This document shows positions 1 to 6,812 of a stretch of DNA of 16,445 nucleotides, in pieces; within the stretch, counting starts at the first letter, position 1; every line of letters starts with the position of its first letter. Position numbers and translations under genes: made by a program. The stretch comes from Pseudomonadota bacterium. GTDB taxonomy: Bacteria > Desulfobacterota > Desulfobaccia > Desulfobaccales > 0-14-0-80-60-11. The stretch spans positions 1 through 16,445 of the forward strand of contig JAHIKF010000067.1 in the NCBI GenBank assembly GCA_018897875.1. Reading direction: 5' to 3'. The notes under the pieces were generated by a model that made no database searches, was not told where the DNA came from, and was given only the letters and a program-made list of their open reading frames with translations.

Positions 1-647
1 AGCTCCCCTTTGGCCCGGGCCACCCCGGCGATATCCCCCACGCCCTCGGTGTGGGCCGGGTGGACGTTGGTGAGCACGCCGATGGTGGGGCAACTGATCC
101 GGGTGAGGCGGTTAATTTCGCCAAACGCGTTCATGCCCATCTCCACCACCGCAGCTTCGTGGGTCCCCTCCAACTCCAGGAGCGTCAGGGGCATGCCGAT
201 AAGATTGTTCAGGTTCAGCCGGTTTTTCAGGACCCGGAAGGCCGGGGCCAGGGTGGCGGCGATCATCTCCTTGGTGGTGGTCTTGCCGCAACTGCCGGTG
301 ATGCCCACCACCGGCACCCGGAAGCCGGCCCGCCAGGCCTGCGCCAGGTCGCCCAGGGCCGTCAGGGCGTTTTGTATGGCGATGACGGTCACCTCAGGCG
401 GCACCCCATGGGCACGGTTCGCCGTGCCCCTACGTTCCACCAGGACGCCCCGGGCGCCCCGGCGCAGGGCGGCGGGAATGAATTCGTGGCCGTCGTGCTT
501 CTCCCCGGTGAGAGGGATGAAAAGCTCCCCGGTCTGGCTGGTGCGGGAGTCGGTGCTGACGCCGCAGAAGGTGTCCCAGGCGCCCTGGTGCACCAGGGCG
601 CCGCCGGTGGCGGCCAGAATTTCGGCAATGGTAAAGGTGGCGCGCAT
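1..647 (-). CDS. murF: UDP-N-acetylmuramoyl-tripeptide--D-alanyl-D-alanine ligase, 3' end beyond window
   Basis: MurF adds the D-Ala-D-Ala dipeptide to the UDP-MurNAc-tripeptide in the cytoplasm, the last ATP-dependent ligase step of the peptidoglycan precursor. The visible 215 residues cover the N-terminal UDP-binding domain (about 1-100) and the start of the Mur ligase ATPase domain. I see the P-loop GITGSCGKTTT at residues 115-125, then NLNNLIGMPLTLL and VVEMGMNAFGEI, all typical of MurF. The ATG at 647-645 is the natural start, but no Shine-Dalgarno is visible: the 5' leader is a heptanucleotide repeat array ending five bases before the ATG. Residues about 72-81 (RRGTANRAHG) are encoded by a REP-like hairpin and look like an in-frame insertion in a domain linker. 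murE lies 178 nt upstream on the same strand. The C-terminal half lies off the left edge. Confidence 0.95.
   Translation of the reverse strand, partial: MRATFTIAEILAATGGALVHQGAWDTFCGVSTDSRTSQTGELFIPLTGEKHDGHEFIPAALRRGARGVLVERRGTANRAHGVPPEVTVIAIQNALTALGDLAQAWRAGFRVPVVGITGSCGKTTTKEMIAATLAPAFRVLKNRLNLNNLIGMPLTLLELEGTHEAAVVEMGMNAFGEINRLTRISCPTIGVLTNVHPAHTEGVGDIAGVARAKGE
410..433 (-). repeat. REP-like hairpin inside murF
   Basis: On the plus strand gggcacgg (410-417) pairs perfectly with ccgtgccc (422-429) around a TTCG tetraloop, followed by CCTAC. Read on the minus strand it has the GTAGGGG flank plus palindrome seen in the intergenic REP-like elements at 2384, 2423, 15689 and elsewhere. It is read in frame as part of murF. 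Confidence 0.7.
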
Positions 648-652
648 TTTAT

Positions 653-687
653 AAAGGTTTTAGGTTCCGGGTTTTAGGTTTTGGGTT
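653..687 (-). repeat. Heptanucleotide tandem array in the murF leader
   Basis: On the minus strand there are five 7-bp units in a row: AACCCAA, AACCTAA, AACCCGG, AACCTAA, AACCTTT. The array ends five bases before the murF ATG and takes up the place where a Shine-Dalgarno would be. It resembles the short tandem heptanucleotide repeats known from some cyanobacteria, but its family is not identified. Confidence 0.8.
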
Positions 688-715
688 AAAAAATATCTCA
701 TCGCCTTACTAACCT

Positions 716-740
716 CGTTCCCAAATTGTACTTGGGAACG
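716..740. repeat. Palindrome, CGTTCCCAA family, copy 1
   Basis: cgttcccaa (716-724) pairs with ttgggaacg (732-740) around a 7-nt loop. It shares its arm sequence with the longer palindrome at 773-807 in the same murE-murF spacer, so it belongs to the same dispersed family. Confidence 0.75.
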
Positions 741-772
741 CCAATGGATGCCAAGCTAAGCTTTGCAGGTTA

Positions 773-807
773 AATCTCGTTCCCAAGCACAGCTTGGGAA
801 CGAGATT
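773..807. repeat. Perfect 16-bp palindrome, CGTTCCCAA family, copy 2
   Basis: aatctcgttcccaagc (773-788) and gcttgggaacgagatt (792-807) form a perfect 16-bp stem with a 3-nt loop. The hairpin sits 18 nt past the murE stop codon. On the minus-strand transcript it ends ATT-TAACC with no real U-run, so it is better called a dispersed repeat than an intrinsic terminator, although it could stall transcription or protect the murE 3' end. Confidence 0.8.
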
Positions 808-825
808 GACAAAATTGAGATGTTA

Positions 826-2364
826 TCAGCCGTGGTACTCCTTCAGGGCCTGGGCCACTTCTTCGCGGTCGTCGAAGTGGCGGCGCTGGGCCCCCCAGAT
901 CTGATAGTTTTCGTGGCCTTTGCCGGCCACCAGGACCGCCTCGCCGGGGCGGGCCAGGGACACGGCCAGCCGGATAGCCTCCCGGCGGTCCGGGACCACC
1001 AGGTAGCCCGCCTCGCCTCTTTGAGCCGCGGCGGCGTCGAGGCGCGGCAGGCCGCAAATCGAAAGCCCGGGCTCGATCTCCCGGATGATGGCCAGGGGGT
1101 CTTCGGTGCGGGGATTGTCGCTGGTGACGATGACCAGTTGCGAACCCGCGGCCGCGGCCGCGCCCATGAGCGGCCTTTTCCCGCGGTCCCGGTCGCCGCC
1201 GCAGCCGAACACCGTGATCAGCCGGGAAAAGTTGAGGGTGTGAAGAGCCTCCAGGGCCTGGGTGACGGCTGCCGGGGTATGGGCGTAATCCACGAACACG
1301 CCGGGGCCTTGGGGCGGCCCGAACCGCTCCAGCCGGCCCGGCACGCCGGGGAGCGCCGCGATGCCCCGGGCCACGGTGTCGGGGTCAATCCCCAGGCCCA
1401 GGGCCGTGGCCGCGGCCGCCAGGATATTGGCCAGGTTGAAAGGGCCCACCAGGCGGGAGGTGATCTTCACTTCCCCTGCCGGGGTGGTGAGATGCGCCGA
1501 AAGACCGTCCTGGCGGAAGCGGTAGCTCAGGGGCCGCACCTGGCTGTCCGGATGGAGGCCGTAGGTGAGGGCCGGGTCCCCGACGGCGTCTTTGAGCTCG
1601 CCCCCCCGGGGGTCGTCCAGGTTGAGGACCGCCAGCCCCCGGGAAGGGCGGCCGTTGGCCAGGATTTCCAAAAAGAGCCGGGACTTGGCGGCAAAATAAT
1701 CGTCGAGGTCCCGGTGGTAGTCCAGGTGGTCTTGAGACAGATTGGTGAAGACCGCGGCGGCGAAGACCGCGCCATCCACCCGCCTTAAATCCAGGGCATG
1801 GGAGCTGACCTCCAGGAAGACGTGGGTGACGCCCCGAGTCCGCATTTCCCGGAGGAGCCGCTGGAGGTCCAGGGACTCGGGGGTGGTTACCGGGGCCGGC
1901 CAGGTAGATTCGCCGACCCGGTAATTCACGGTGCCCACCACCCCCACCCGGCAGCCGGCGGCGCTCAGGATGGCCTCCAGGATATAGGTGGTGGTGGTCT
2001 TGCCGTTGGTGCCGGTAATCCCCACCAGGGTCAGCTCCCGGCTGGGGTGGCCGTAAAAGGCGGCGCTGATGTGGGCCAGGGCCAGGCGGGCCTGTGGCAC
2101 CCGGACCACCGTGACCCCCGGGGGCGGGACCAGTTCCTGCTCGGTTACCACCACCCGGGCGCCCGCATCGAGGCTGGCGGCCAGATAGAGGTGGCCGTCG
2201 GTGCGGGCCCCTTTCAAGGCCACGAAGAGCCCGCCGGGGGAGACTTCCCGGGAGTGGTAGGCCACGCTGGTTACCGGCACGTCAACGTCGCCCAGCACCT
2301 GACAGCCGGTCAGGCCGTCCAGGAGCGCTCTCAACGTCTTCGGGGTCACCGCTGCTTTCGCCAC
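826..2364 (-). CDS. murE: UDP-N-acetylmuramoyl-L-alanyl-D-glutamate--2,6-diaminopimelate ligase
   Basis: MurE adds the third stem-peptide residue to UDP-MurNAc-L-Ala-D-Glu in the cytoplasm. At 512 residues it is full length. The N-terminal UDP-binding domain (about 1-110) is followed by the ATPase domain with P-loop GITGTNGKTTTT at 115-126, the nucleotide-binding stretch TTPESLDLQRLL, then HVFLEVSSHAL and FTNLSQDHLDYH. The C-terminal ligase domain has GCGGDRDRGKRPLM and DNPR at about 416-419. In characterised MurE enzymes DNPR marks meso-diaminopimelate rather than lysine as substrate, which fits a Gram-negative wall. The start is GTG at 2364-2362, preceded by GAGGA with a 5-nt gap. It lies 347 nt after ftsI and 178 nt before murF, both spacers being full of repeats, which is loose for a dcw cluster. 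Confidence 0.97.
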   Translation of the reverse strand: MAKAAVTPKTLRALLDGLTGCQVLGDVDVPVTSVAYHSREVSPGGLFVALKGARTDGHLYLAASLDAGARVVVTEQELVPPPGVTVVRVPQARLALAHISAAFYGHPSRELTLVGITGTNGKTTTTYILEAILSAAGCRVGVVGTVNYRVGESTWPAPVTTPESLDLQRLLREMRTRGVTHVFLEVSSHALDLRRVDGAVFAAAVFTNLSQDHLDYHRDLDDYFAAKSRLFLEILANGRPSRGLAVLNLDDPRGGELKDAVGDPALTYGLHPDSQVRPLSYRFRQDGLSAHLTTPAGEVKITSRLVGPFNLANILAAAATALGLGIDPDTVARGIAALPGVPGRLERFGPPQGPGVFVDYAHTPAAVTQALEALHTLNFSRLITVFGCGGDRDRGKRPLMGAAAAAGSQLVIVTSDNPRTEDPLAIIREIEPGLSICGLPRLDAAAAQRGEAGYLVVPDRREAIRLAVSLARPGEAVLVAGKGHENYQIWGAQRRHFDDREEVAQALKEYHG

Positions 2365-2383
2365 TGAAATCCTCGGATCTTAC

Positions 2384-2520
2384 GTAGGGGCGGACCTATG
2401 TGTCCGTCCTTTAGGCAGATGTGTAGGGCGGGCACTGCCCGCCGTCTCCGATTATCAGATGGTGCGTAAAACGCACCCTACGAAAACTTTACGAGGGCGC
2501 ACACGCAGGTGCGCCCCTAC
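2384..2520. repeat. REP cluster (BIME-like): four palindromes in head-to-head pairs
   Basis: Four hairpins can be read. A (2384-2410) is GTAGGGGCGGAC, loop CTATGT, GTCCGTCC. B (2423-2443) is GTAG, then GGCGGGC, loop ACT, GCCCGCC. C (2461-2481) is GGTGCGT, AAA, ACGCACC followed by CTAC. D (2493-2520) has GGGCGCAC (2495-2502) pairing with GTGCGCCC (2509-2516) followed by CTAC. A and B carry GTAGGG on the left; C and D carry its complement on the right, so the pairs face each other. Units B and C recur in the same order and nearly the same spacing at 12626-12679. This is the layout of a bacterial interspersed mosaic element. Confidence 0.85.
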
Positions 2521-2579
2521 AAAACTACGACAAGAAGAGTCATTGGATAATAAACGGTATTGGTTCATATTCAGCAAAG

Positions 2580-2605
2580 AAGGGCAGGCGCCGAGGCCTA
2601 CCCTT
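2580..2605 (-). terminator. Possible weak terminator downstream of ftsI
   Basis: On the minus-strand transcript AAGGGTAGGC pairs with GCCTGCCCTT (10 bp with one G-U) around a 6-nt loop, followed by CTTTGC. The plus-strand version has a C-A mismatch, which suggests the structure matters for the minus-strand RNA. The U-tract is poor, so termination would be partial at best. It lies about 105 nt beyond the ftsI stop. Confidence 0.35.
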
Positions 2606-2711
2606 TTCTTAGCAGTCAACTTATGACTGAGACTGGATATCAAGACGCACCGCCTGATGTTGTAATAATATAAAAACGATTAAATTATGGCAAGGACTAG
2701 TCCCGGCCCCC

Positions 2712-4754
2712 TCAGGCGCCGGAGTTGAATTTCACTACGCAGGTGGCGCCGGGAGTGATGACCGTCCCGGGTACCGGTTCTTGACTGACGGCCATGCCGC
2801 TGCCTTCAAAGCGGCAGTGCAATCCCGAACGATTTAGCAGCGTGAGCACCTGGCGGATGGTGTACCCCTTGAGGTCCGGCATGACGGTGAGAGGCCCCTG
2901 GGGAATCTCCAGCTTGGGAGGGGTAAACTCCACTGCCGGGCCGGTGGCCGCGGCGGCCGGGGAGGCCAGCATGCCCGCCAGGACCGGTTCGTTTTTGTCC
3001 TTGGGGGGTTCCTTGGGATAATAACCCAGAACCCGCAGGGATTGGGCGGCGATTTCCCGGAAGATGGGGGCCGCCACGACGCCCCCGAAGATGGCCCCTT
3101 TGGGTTCGTCCACGATGACCGAGATGGCCAGGACCGGATTGTCGGCTGGGATCAGGCCGATGAACAGGGCGTGAAATTTGCTGTGGGAATAGGCCCGGCC
3201 GATCAATTTCTGGGCGGTGCCGGTCTTGCCGGCCACCGTGAAGCCGGGAGGAACCGCCGCCGTGGCCGTGCCGCCGGTTTGGGTCACCGTCGCCATAATT
3301 TCCAGCATCTGCTTGGCGGTTTGCTGGGAGAGGACCCGCCTCACCGGATGGGGCGGATACTCTGTAACTATTTCCCCCTGGGGACTGACGACCTCTTTGA
3401 CCAGATGGGGCTCCATGAGCACGCCGCCGTTGCCCATGGCGGCCAGGGCCGCGGTCATCTGGAGCGGCGTCACCGACACGCCCTGGCCGAAGGCCACGGT
3501 GGTGCGGTCAATGAGGGAGCGGGTCCGGACAAGATTTTTCACCAATCCGGCGGTCTCCCCGGGGAAGAGGATGCCGGTACGGCGCCCGTAGCCGAAATCA
3601 CGGAGATAATGATCCAGACGTTTGGCCCCTACCTTGAAGGAAATCTTGGCCGTCCCGATGTTGCTGGATTTCTGGATCACCTGTTGCACCGTCAGGGTGC
3701 CGTAGGGATGCACATCGTGAATCGCCTCTTTTGCTCCCAGGCGCCAGCGGCCGTTTTCACAATGGAATTTGTCCCCGGGTTTGACCACCTGGGCGTCCAG
3801 GGCGGAGGCGGCGATGAAAACCTTGAAGGTGGACCCCGGTTCCAGACAATCGGTTATCACCCGGTTACGCCGGGAAAATTCCGTAAAATCCCCATAGCGG
3901 TTAGGATCCACGGAAGGCGTTTGGGCCATGGCCAGGATCTCCCCGGTTTGGGGCTGCATCACCAGGGCCATGCCGCCGGCGGCATGGAATTTCTCCACTC
4001 CCGCATTCAGCTCCTTTTCGGCGATATACTGGAGGGTACGGTCCAGGGTGAGGACCACGTTGTTGCCCATGACGTCGGGATCCAAGGCTTTCTCGCCGGT
4101 GACGACGATGTGGCCCCGGGCGTCGGTCATATTCCAGCACTGCTTGGGTTTGCCAAAGAGATCCTGGTCATACTGGAACTCTATGCCTTCCAGCCCCTGG
4201 CCGTCGATGTTGCAAAACCCCAAAACCTGGCCCGCCAAGCCCGATTGGGGATAGTAGCGCTTGGCTTCGGGGACCAGGTAAACAGCGTTTTGGTCGGTGC
4301 GGCCGGTGATCTTGGCCGCCCGGGCCTTTTGCGTCTCGGCGGCCTCCCAGGCCCGGAACGCCTCTTCGCGCTCGGGGGTGAGATGTCGTTTCACAAAGAC
4401 AAAGGGGCGGGCCCGGGTAAGGAGCTCTTGCAAATCCCGGGTCTTATAGCCCAGAATGGGGGCGAGTTGCCGGCTCAGGCGGCCAGCGTCCTTGATCTGG
4501 CTGGGATGGGCCACCACGGACGAGACCCGGGTGCTGACGGCCAGCTCGGTGCCGTTACGGTCCAGGATCATGCCCCGCACCGGCAGGATGGGGCAAAATT
4601 TCTGGTATTCCCGGGTAGCCTCTTCCCGGAGTTCCGGCCCCCGGATGATCTGCAGGTAAAAAAATCGGCCGCTGATATACAGGCCGAAGGCTAAGAGAGC
4701 CAGGGCCACCAGGCCGATGCGCAGCCGGACCCATTTGCCGGAGGCGGGGTTCAC
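2712..4754 (-). CDS. ftsI: Septal peptidoglycan transpeptidase FtsI/PBP3 with C-terminal PASTA domain
   Basis: FtsI is the monofunctional class B penicillin-binding protein that cross-links septal peptidoglycan. In the 680 residues I see a cytoplasmic N-terminus, one transmembrane anchor (about 12-34) and the class B pedestal domain starting PVRGMILDRNG (about 58-68). The transpeptidase domain has SxxK at S308-K311 (EPGSTFK), SxN at S363-N365 (KSSN) and KTG at 510-512 (AGKTGTAQK). The last ~60 residues (VMPDLKGYTIRQVLTLL to the end) form one PASTA domain, absent from E. coli FtsI but found in several deltaproteobacterial and Gram-positive homologues. The start is GTG, whose bases overlap the ftsL stop as GTGA (4751-4754), which implies translational coupling; no separate Shine-Dalgarno is evident. 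An alanine/proline-rich linker precedes PASTA. Confidence 0.96.
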   Translation of the reverse strand: MNPASGKWVRLRIGLVALALLAFGLYISGRFFYLQIIRGPELREEATREYQKFCPILPVRGMILDRNGTELAVSTRVSSVVAHPSQIKDAGRLSRQLAPILGYKTRDLQELLTRARPFVFVKRHLTPEREEAFRAWEAAETQKARAAKITGRTDQNAVYLVPEAKRYYPQSGLAGQVLGFCNIDGQGLEGIEFQYDQDLFGKPKQCWNMTDARGHIVVTGEKALDPDVMGNNVVLTLDRTLQYIAEKELNAGVEKFHAAGGMALVMQPQTGEILAMAQTPSVDPNRYGDFTEFSRRNRVITDCLEPGSTFKVFIAASALDAQVVKPGDKFHCENGRWRLGAKEAIHDVHPYGTLTVQQVIQKSSNIGTAKISFKVGAKRLDHYLRDFGYGRRTGILFPGETAGLVKNLVRTRSLIDRTTVAFGQGVSVTPLQMTAALAAMGNGGVLMEPHLVKEVVSPQGEIVTEYPPHPVRRVLSQQTAKQMLEIMATVTQTGGTATAAVPPGFTVAGKTGTAQKLIGRAYSHSKFHALFIGLIPADNPVLAISVIVDEPKGAIFGGVVAAPIFREIAAQSLRVLGYYPKEPPKDKNEPVLAGMLASPAAAATGPAVEFTPPKLEIPQGPLTVMPDLKGYTIRQVLTLLNRSGLHCRFEGSGMAVSQEPVPGTVITPGATCVVKFNSGA

Positions 4755-5101
4755 GGCAGATTCACGACCTGGGAGGGCTGGGGGGCTCCCATGTCGTATT
4801 CGGCTGCCAGTTTCTCCAAACGATGAATGGAGGTGAGGCAGGATAGTTCAATACGGAGCTTGCGGTTCAGGTCCAGATGCTGTTTCTTGATCTCCTGGGC
4901 CCGGGAAATCTGGTAGCTCTGGGTGATGTACTGCAAGTCGGCCCAGGCCAGGAACAGGGAGGTGAAAAAGACCCCGGCGGTAACCAGGACCACCGCGGTT
5001 ACCGCGATCTTCCCCAGGCGCCAGGGGTGGCCGACCTTGCGGTTCTTGGAAATGAAGATCTGTCCGGCGGTGGTCAATCGAATGGTCAGATTGTTCGACA
5101 T
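4751..5101 (-). CDS. ftsL: Cell division protein FtsL-like
   Basis: This is a small bitopic divisome protein. FtsL normally pairs with FtsB and activates FtsWI at the septum. The ATG at 5101-5099 gives 116 residues and has GGAGG eight bases upstream; a longer in-frame TTG start at 5116 would swallow that Shine-Dalgarno and is less likely. The layout fits: a basic cytoplasmic N-terminus (SKNRKVGHPWRLGK), one transmembrane helix (about residues 32-54, IAVTAVVLVTAGVFFTSLFL), then a periplasmic leucine-zipper-like coiled coil and the short motif LEKLAAEYDMGAPQ, matching the family's 'A...G...P' C-terminal pattern. Sequence conservation in FtsL is low, so the call leans on its place between rsmH and ftsI, with a 17-nt gap to rsmH and a 4-nt overlap with ftsI. 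Confidence 0.88.
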   Translation of the reverse strand: MSNNLTIRLTTAGQIFISKNRKVGHPWRLGKIAVTAVVLVTAGVFFTSLFLAWADLQYITQSYQISRAQEIKKQHLDLNRKLRIELSCLTSIHRLEKLAAEYDMGAPQPSQVVNLP

Positions 5102-5118
5102 CCCCCATACCTCCAAAG

Positions 5119-6009
5119 TTAATGCACCATTTTCTCGGCAATGCGCAGTTTGGCACTCCGGGCCCGGGGATTGGCCTCAACTTCGGCCGCGGTCGGGGTG
5201 AGAGGTTTGCGCGTCAGGCGAACCATAACCCCGGTCCGTTCCCAGCCCGCCATACTCTGCTTGACCAGCCGGTCTTCCAGGGAGTGGTAGGCGATGACCA
5301 CCAGGCGCCCGCCGGGTTCCAGCCAGGCCGGGGCGTGCGCCAGGAAGGCGGCCAGTTCTTCCAACTCATGGTTCACGGCTATTCGCAAGGCCTGGAAGAC
5401 CCGGGTAGCTGGATGCAGTCTCCCCCTGCTTCCCCCGGGTCCCTGGGCCTGTTCCAACAATTTCACCAACTGCCGGGTCGTCTGGAAGGGGCGCCAGCGG
5501 CGTTCTTCCACCACCAGGCGGGCGATGCGCCGGGCCCGATGCTCCTCGCCATACTCCCGGAAAATCCTTTCCAACTCCGTTTCGAGGGCGCGGTTTAACA
5601 GGGTGGCCGCGGTGCGCCCCGGTTCCTCCGGGTTGAACCGCATGTCCAGCGGCTCGTCGCCGCTAAAAGAAAAGCCGCGCTGCGACTCTTGCAACTGCAA
5701 AGAAGACAGGCCCAGGTCCAGGAGGATGCCTGCGGCCCCCGGGAGCCGGGCTGCTTCCAGCAGTTCCCCCAATTGGGCGTAACTACTTTGAAACAGTTGA
5801 AAATTGGAGGTGTGGTGGGCCAGCCGGGTTGCGGCCGCCTGGAGTGCGTTTGGGTCCCGATCCAGGCCCCAGAGCTCCCCCTCCGGGCCGATGCGGTCCA
5901 AAATGGCTGCGGCATGCCCCCCCCCACCCACGGTGCCATCCACATATAGGCGGCCGGGCCGGCAATTCAGGCCCACCAACACCTCCCCCACCATCACCGG
6001 TTCATGCAC
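5119..6009 (-). CDS. rsmH: 16S rRNA (cytosine(1402)-N(4))-methyltransferase
   Basis: RsmH (MraW) uses S-adenosylmethionine to methylate N4 of C1402 in the decoding centre of 16S rRNA. The 296-residue protein is of normal length. Landmarks are HEPVMVGEVL at the N-terminus, the SAM-binding motif DGTVGGGGHA (24-33), GLDRDPNAL, LDLGLSSLQL, RIAVNHELEEL and AYHSLEDRLVKQ, plus a C-terminus rich in basic residues. The start is GTG (6009-6007), giving MHEPV, which is the conserved beginning of the family; the Shine-Dalgarno is weak. mraZ ends 17 nt upstream and ftsL starts 17 nt downstream, so it is surely part of the mraZ-led operon. Confidence 0.97.
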   Translation of the reverse strand: MHEPVMVGEVLVGLNCRPGRLYVDGTVGGGGHAAAILDRIGPEGELWGLDRDPNALQAAATRLAHHTSNFQLFQSSYAQLGELLEAARLPGAAGILLDLGLSSLQLQESQRGFSFSGDEPLDMRFNPEEPGRTAATLLNRALETELERIFREYGEEHRARRIARLVVEERRWRPFQTTRQLVKLLEQAQGPGGSRGRLHPATRVFQALRIAVNHELEELAAFLAHAPAWLEPGGRLVVIAYHSLEDRLVKQSMAGWERTGVMVRLTRKPLTPTAAEVEANPRARSAKLRIAEKMVH

Positions 6010-6026
6010 CGGATTGCGGCCTGCAT

Positions 6027-6461
6027 TTAGATGAGTAATTCGTGCAGCATCCTTTCATCAATGGTTTGTTCCAACTCTTGACGGTGCGACTCAAAAGCGC
6101 CGCGGTCCCAAATTTCAAAGCAGCGGATGGCCCCCACCAGGCAGACTTCCCGGCTGAGCCGGGCATAGTTCCGCAGATTGGGAGACACCAGTATGCGACC
6201 CTGGCGGTCCAGGACGCACTCCTCGACGCCGGAAATCAGAAACCGCTGAAAGTCCCTGACGTCCTTACGAAACAACGGCTGTTCAGCGAATTTAACCTCG
6301 ATTTTATTCCACTCGGATTGCGGGAAGGCCAGGACGTAACCACCAAAATTAGTTATGATAATCTGGTGATCCTTGCCCCCCTTAAGGATTTCCCGGTAGC
6401 GGGCCGGAATGCTGACCCGTCCTTTATTGTCCATGGTATGGAAGTAGCTACCGGTAAACAT
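6027..6461 (-). CDS. mraZ: Transcriptional regulator MraZ
   Basis: MraZ is a DNA-binding regulator of the dcw operon built of two SpoVT/AbrB-like halves that assemble into a ring. In E. coli it represses its own promoter. The 144 residues match: MFTGSYFHTMDNKGRVSIPARYR opens the first half (about 1-55) and CVLDRQGRILVSPNLR the second (about 80-125). The ATG at 6461-6459 follows GGGGAG closely. Four operator boxes lie between its promoter and this start, with the proximal box overlapping the ribosome-binding region, so autoregulation is strongly suggested. It is first in the operon with rsmH, ftsL and ftsI. Confidence 0.96.
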   Translation of the reverse strand: MFTGSYFHTMDNKGRVSIPARYREILKGGKDHQIIITNFGGYVLAFPQSEWNKIEVKFAEQPLFRKDVRDFQRFLISGVEECVLDRQGRILVSPNLRNYARLSREVCLVGAIRCFEIWDRGAFESHRQELEQTIDERMLHELLI

Positions 6462-6466
6462 GGCTC

Positions 6467-6501
6467 CCCATCAATCCCCACTCTATTCCACTTTTTCCCA
6501 C
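6467..6501 (-). promoter_or_regulatory. MraZ operator: four direct repeats on a 10-bp period
   Basis: Read on the minus strand, the boxes are GTGGG (6501-6497), GTGGA (6491-6487), GTGGG (6481-6477) and ATGGG (6471-6467), each exactly 10 bp apart. MraZ of E. coli is known to bind TGGGN repeats separated by 5 bp, usually three of them. These lie just downstream of the expected transcription start and run to the Shine-Dalgarno of mraZ. Confidence 0.85.
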
Positions 6502-6509
6502 ATGATGCC

Positions 6510-6539
6510 AAAATATGCCCTTTCTTAGGGTAATGTCAA
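6510..6539 (-). promoter_or_regulatory. Sigma-70-type promoter for mraZ
   Basis: On the minus strand TTGACA (6539-6534) is followed after 18 bp by TATTTT (6515-6510). Transcription would begin near 6503, at the edge of the first MraZ box. The -35 hexamer is a perfect match to consensus and the -10 matches four of six. Confidence 0.75.
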
Positions 6540-6812
6540 GAAAAAAAAGCACAAAGAAACTATAAATTTCCAGAAAATATCGCCTGCAAGCGGCGCAATG
6601 CCAAGGAAAGGGTGACTACGGGGCTAGTGGAACCCTGTTTCTGAAGTTCTGGAGGTTCGGCCTGGCGGCGGCCGCAATGGGAGGGGATATGGCAGCTAAG
6701 ATTAATTATATAATAAAATTAGACAGATATCTACAGGACGGCCAGGGTGCGGCCCGACGGGGAGTGGACTTCAGGTGTATGGGTGGGAGATTATCTCCGG
6801 CCGGAGGGCTTT

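Larger units (their letters stand above)
2365..2711. other. ftsI-murE spacer filled with REP-like palindromes
   Basis: This 347-nt gap interrupts the dcw cluster. Its murE-proximal half is a mosaic of four REP-like palindromes (2384-2520). The ftsI-proximal half holds a single GC-rich hairpin (2580-2605) and AT-rich sequence. No convincing gene or promoter is visible; the 62-codon open frame at 2455-2643 is mostly translated repeat. Confidence 0.75.

Noticed and set aside
2455..2643. 62-codon open frame on the minus strand in the ftsI-murE spacer
   Set aside because: About a third of it (FVGAHLRVRP, FVGCVLRTI) is the translation of REP palindromes, and no ribosome-binding site or family motif is present. 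Similar strings arise at 12653 from the same repeats.
3042..4694. 550-codon open frame on the plus strand opposite ftsI
   Set aside because: It is the antisense shadow of a GC-rich gene whose own frame has all catalytic motifs. The composition is Gly/His-rich without any domain.
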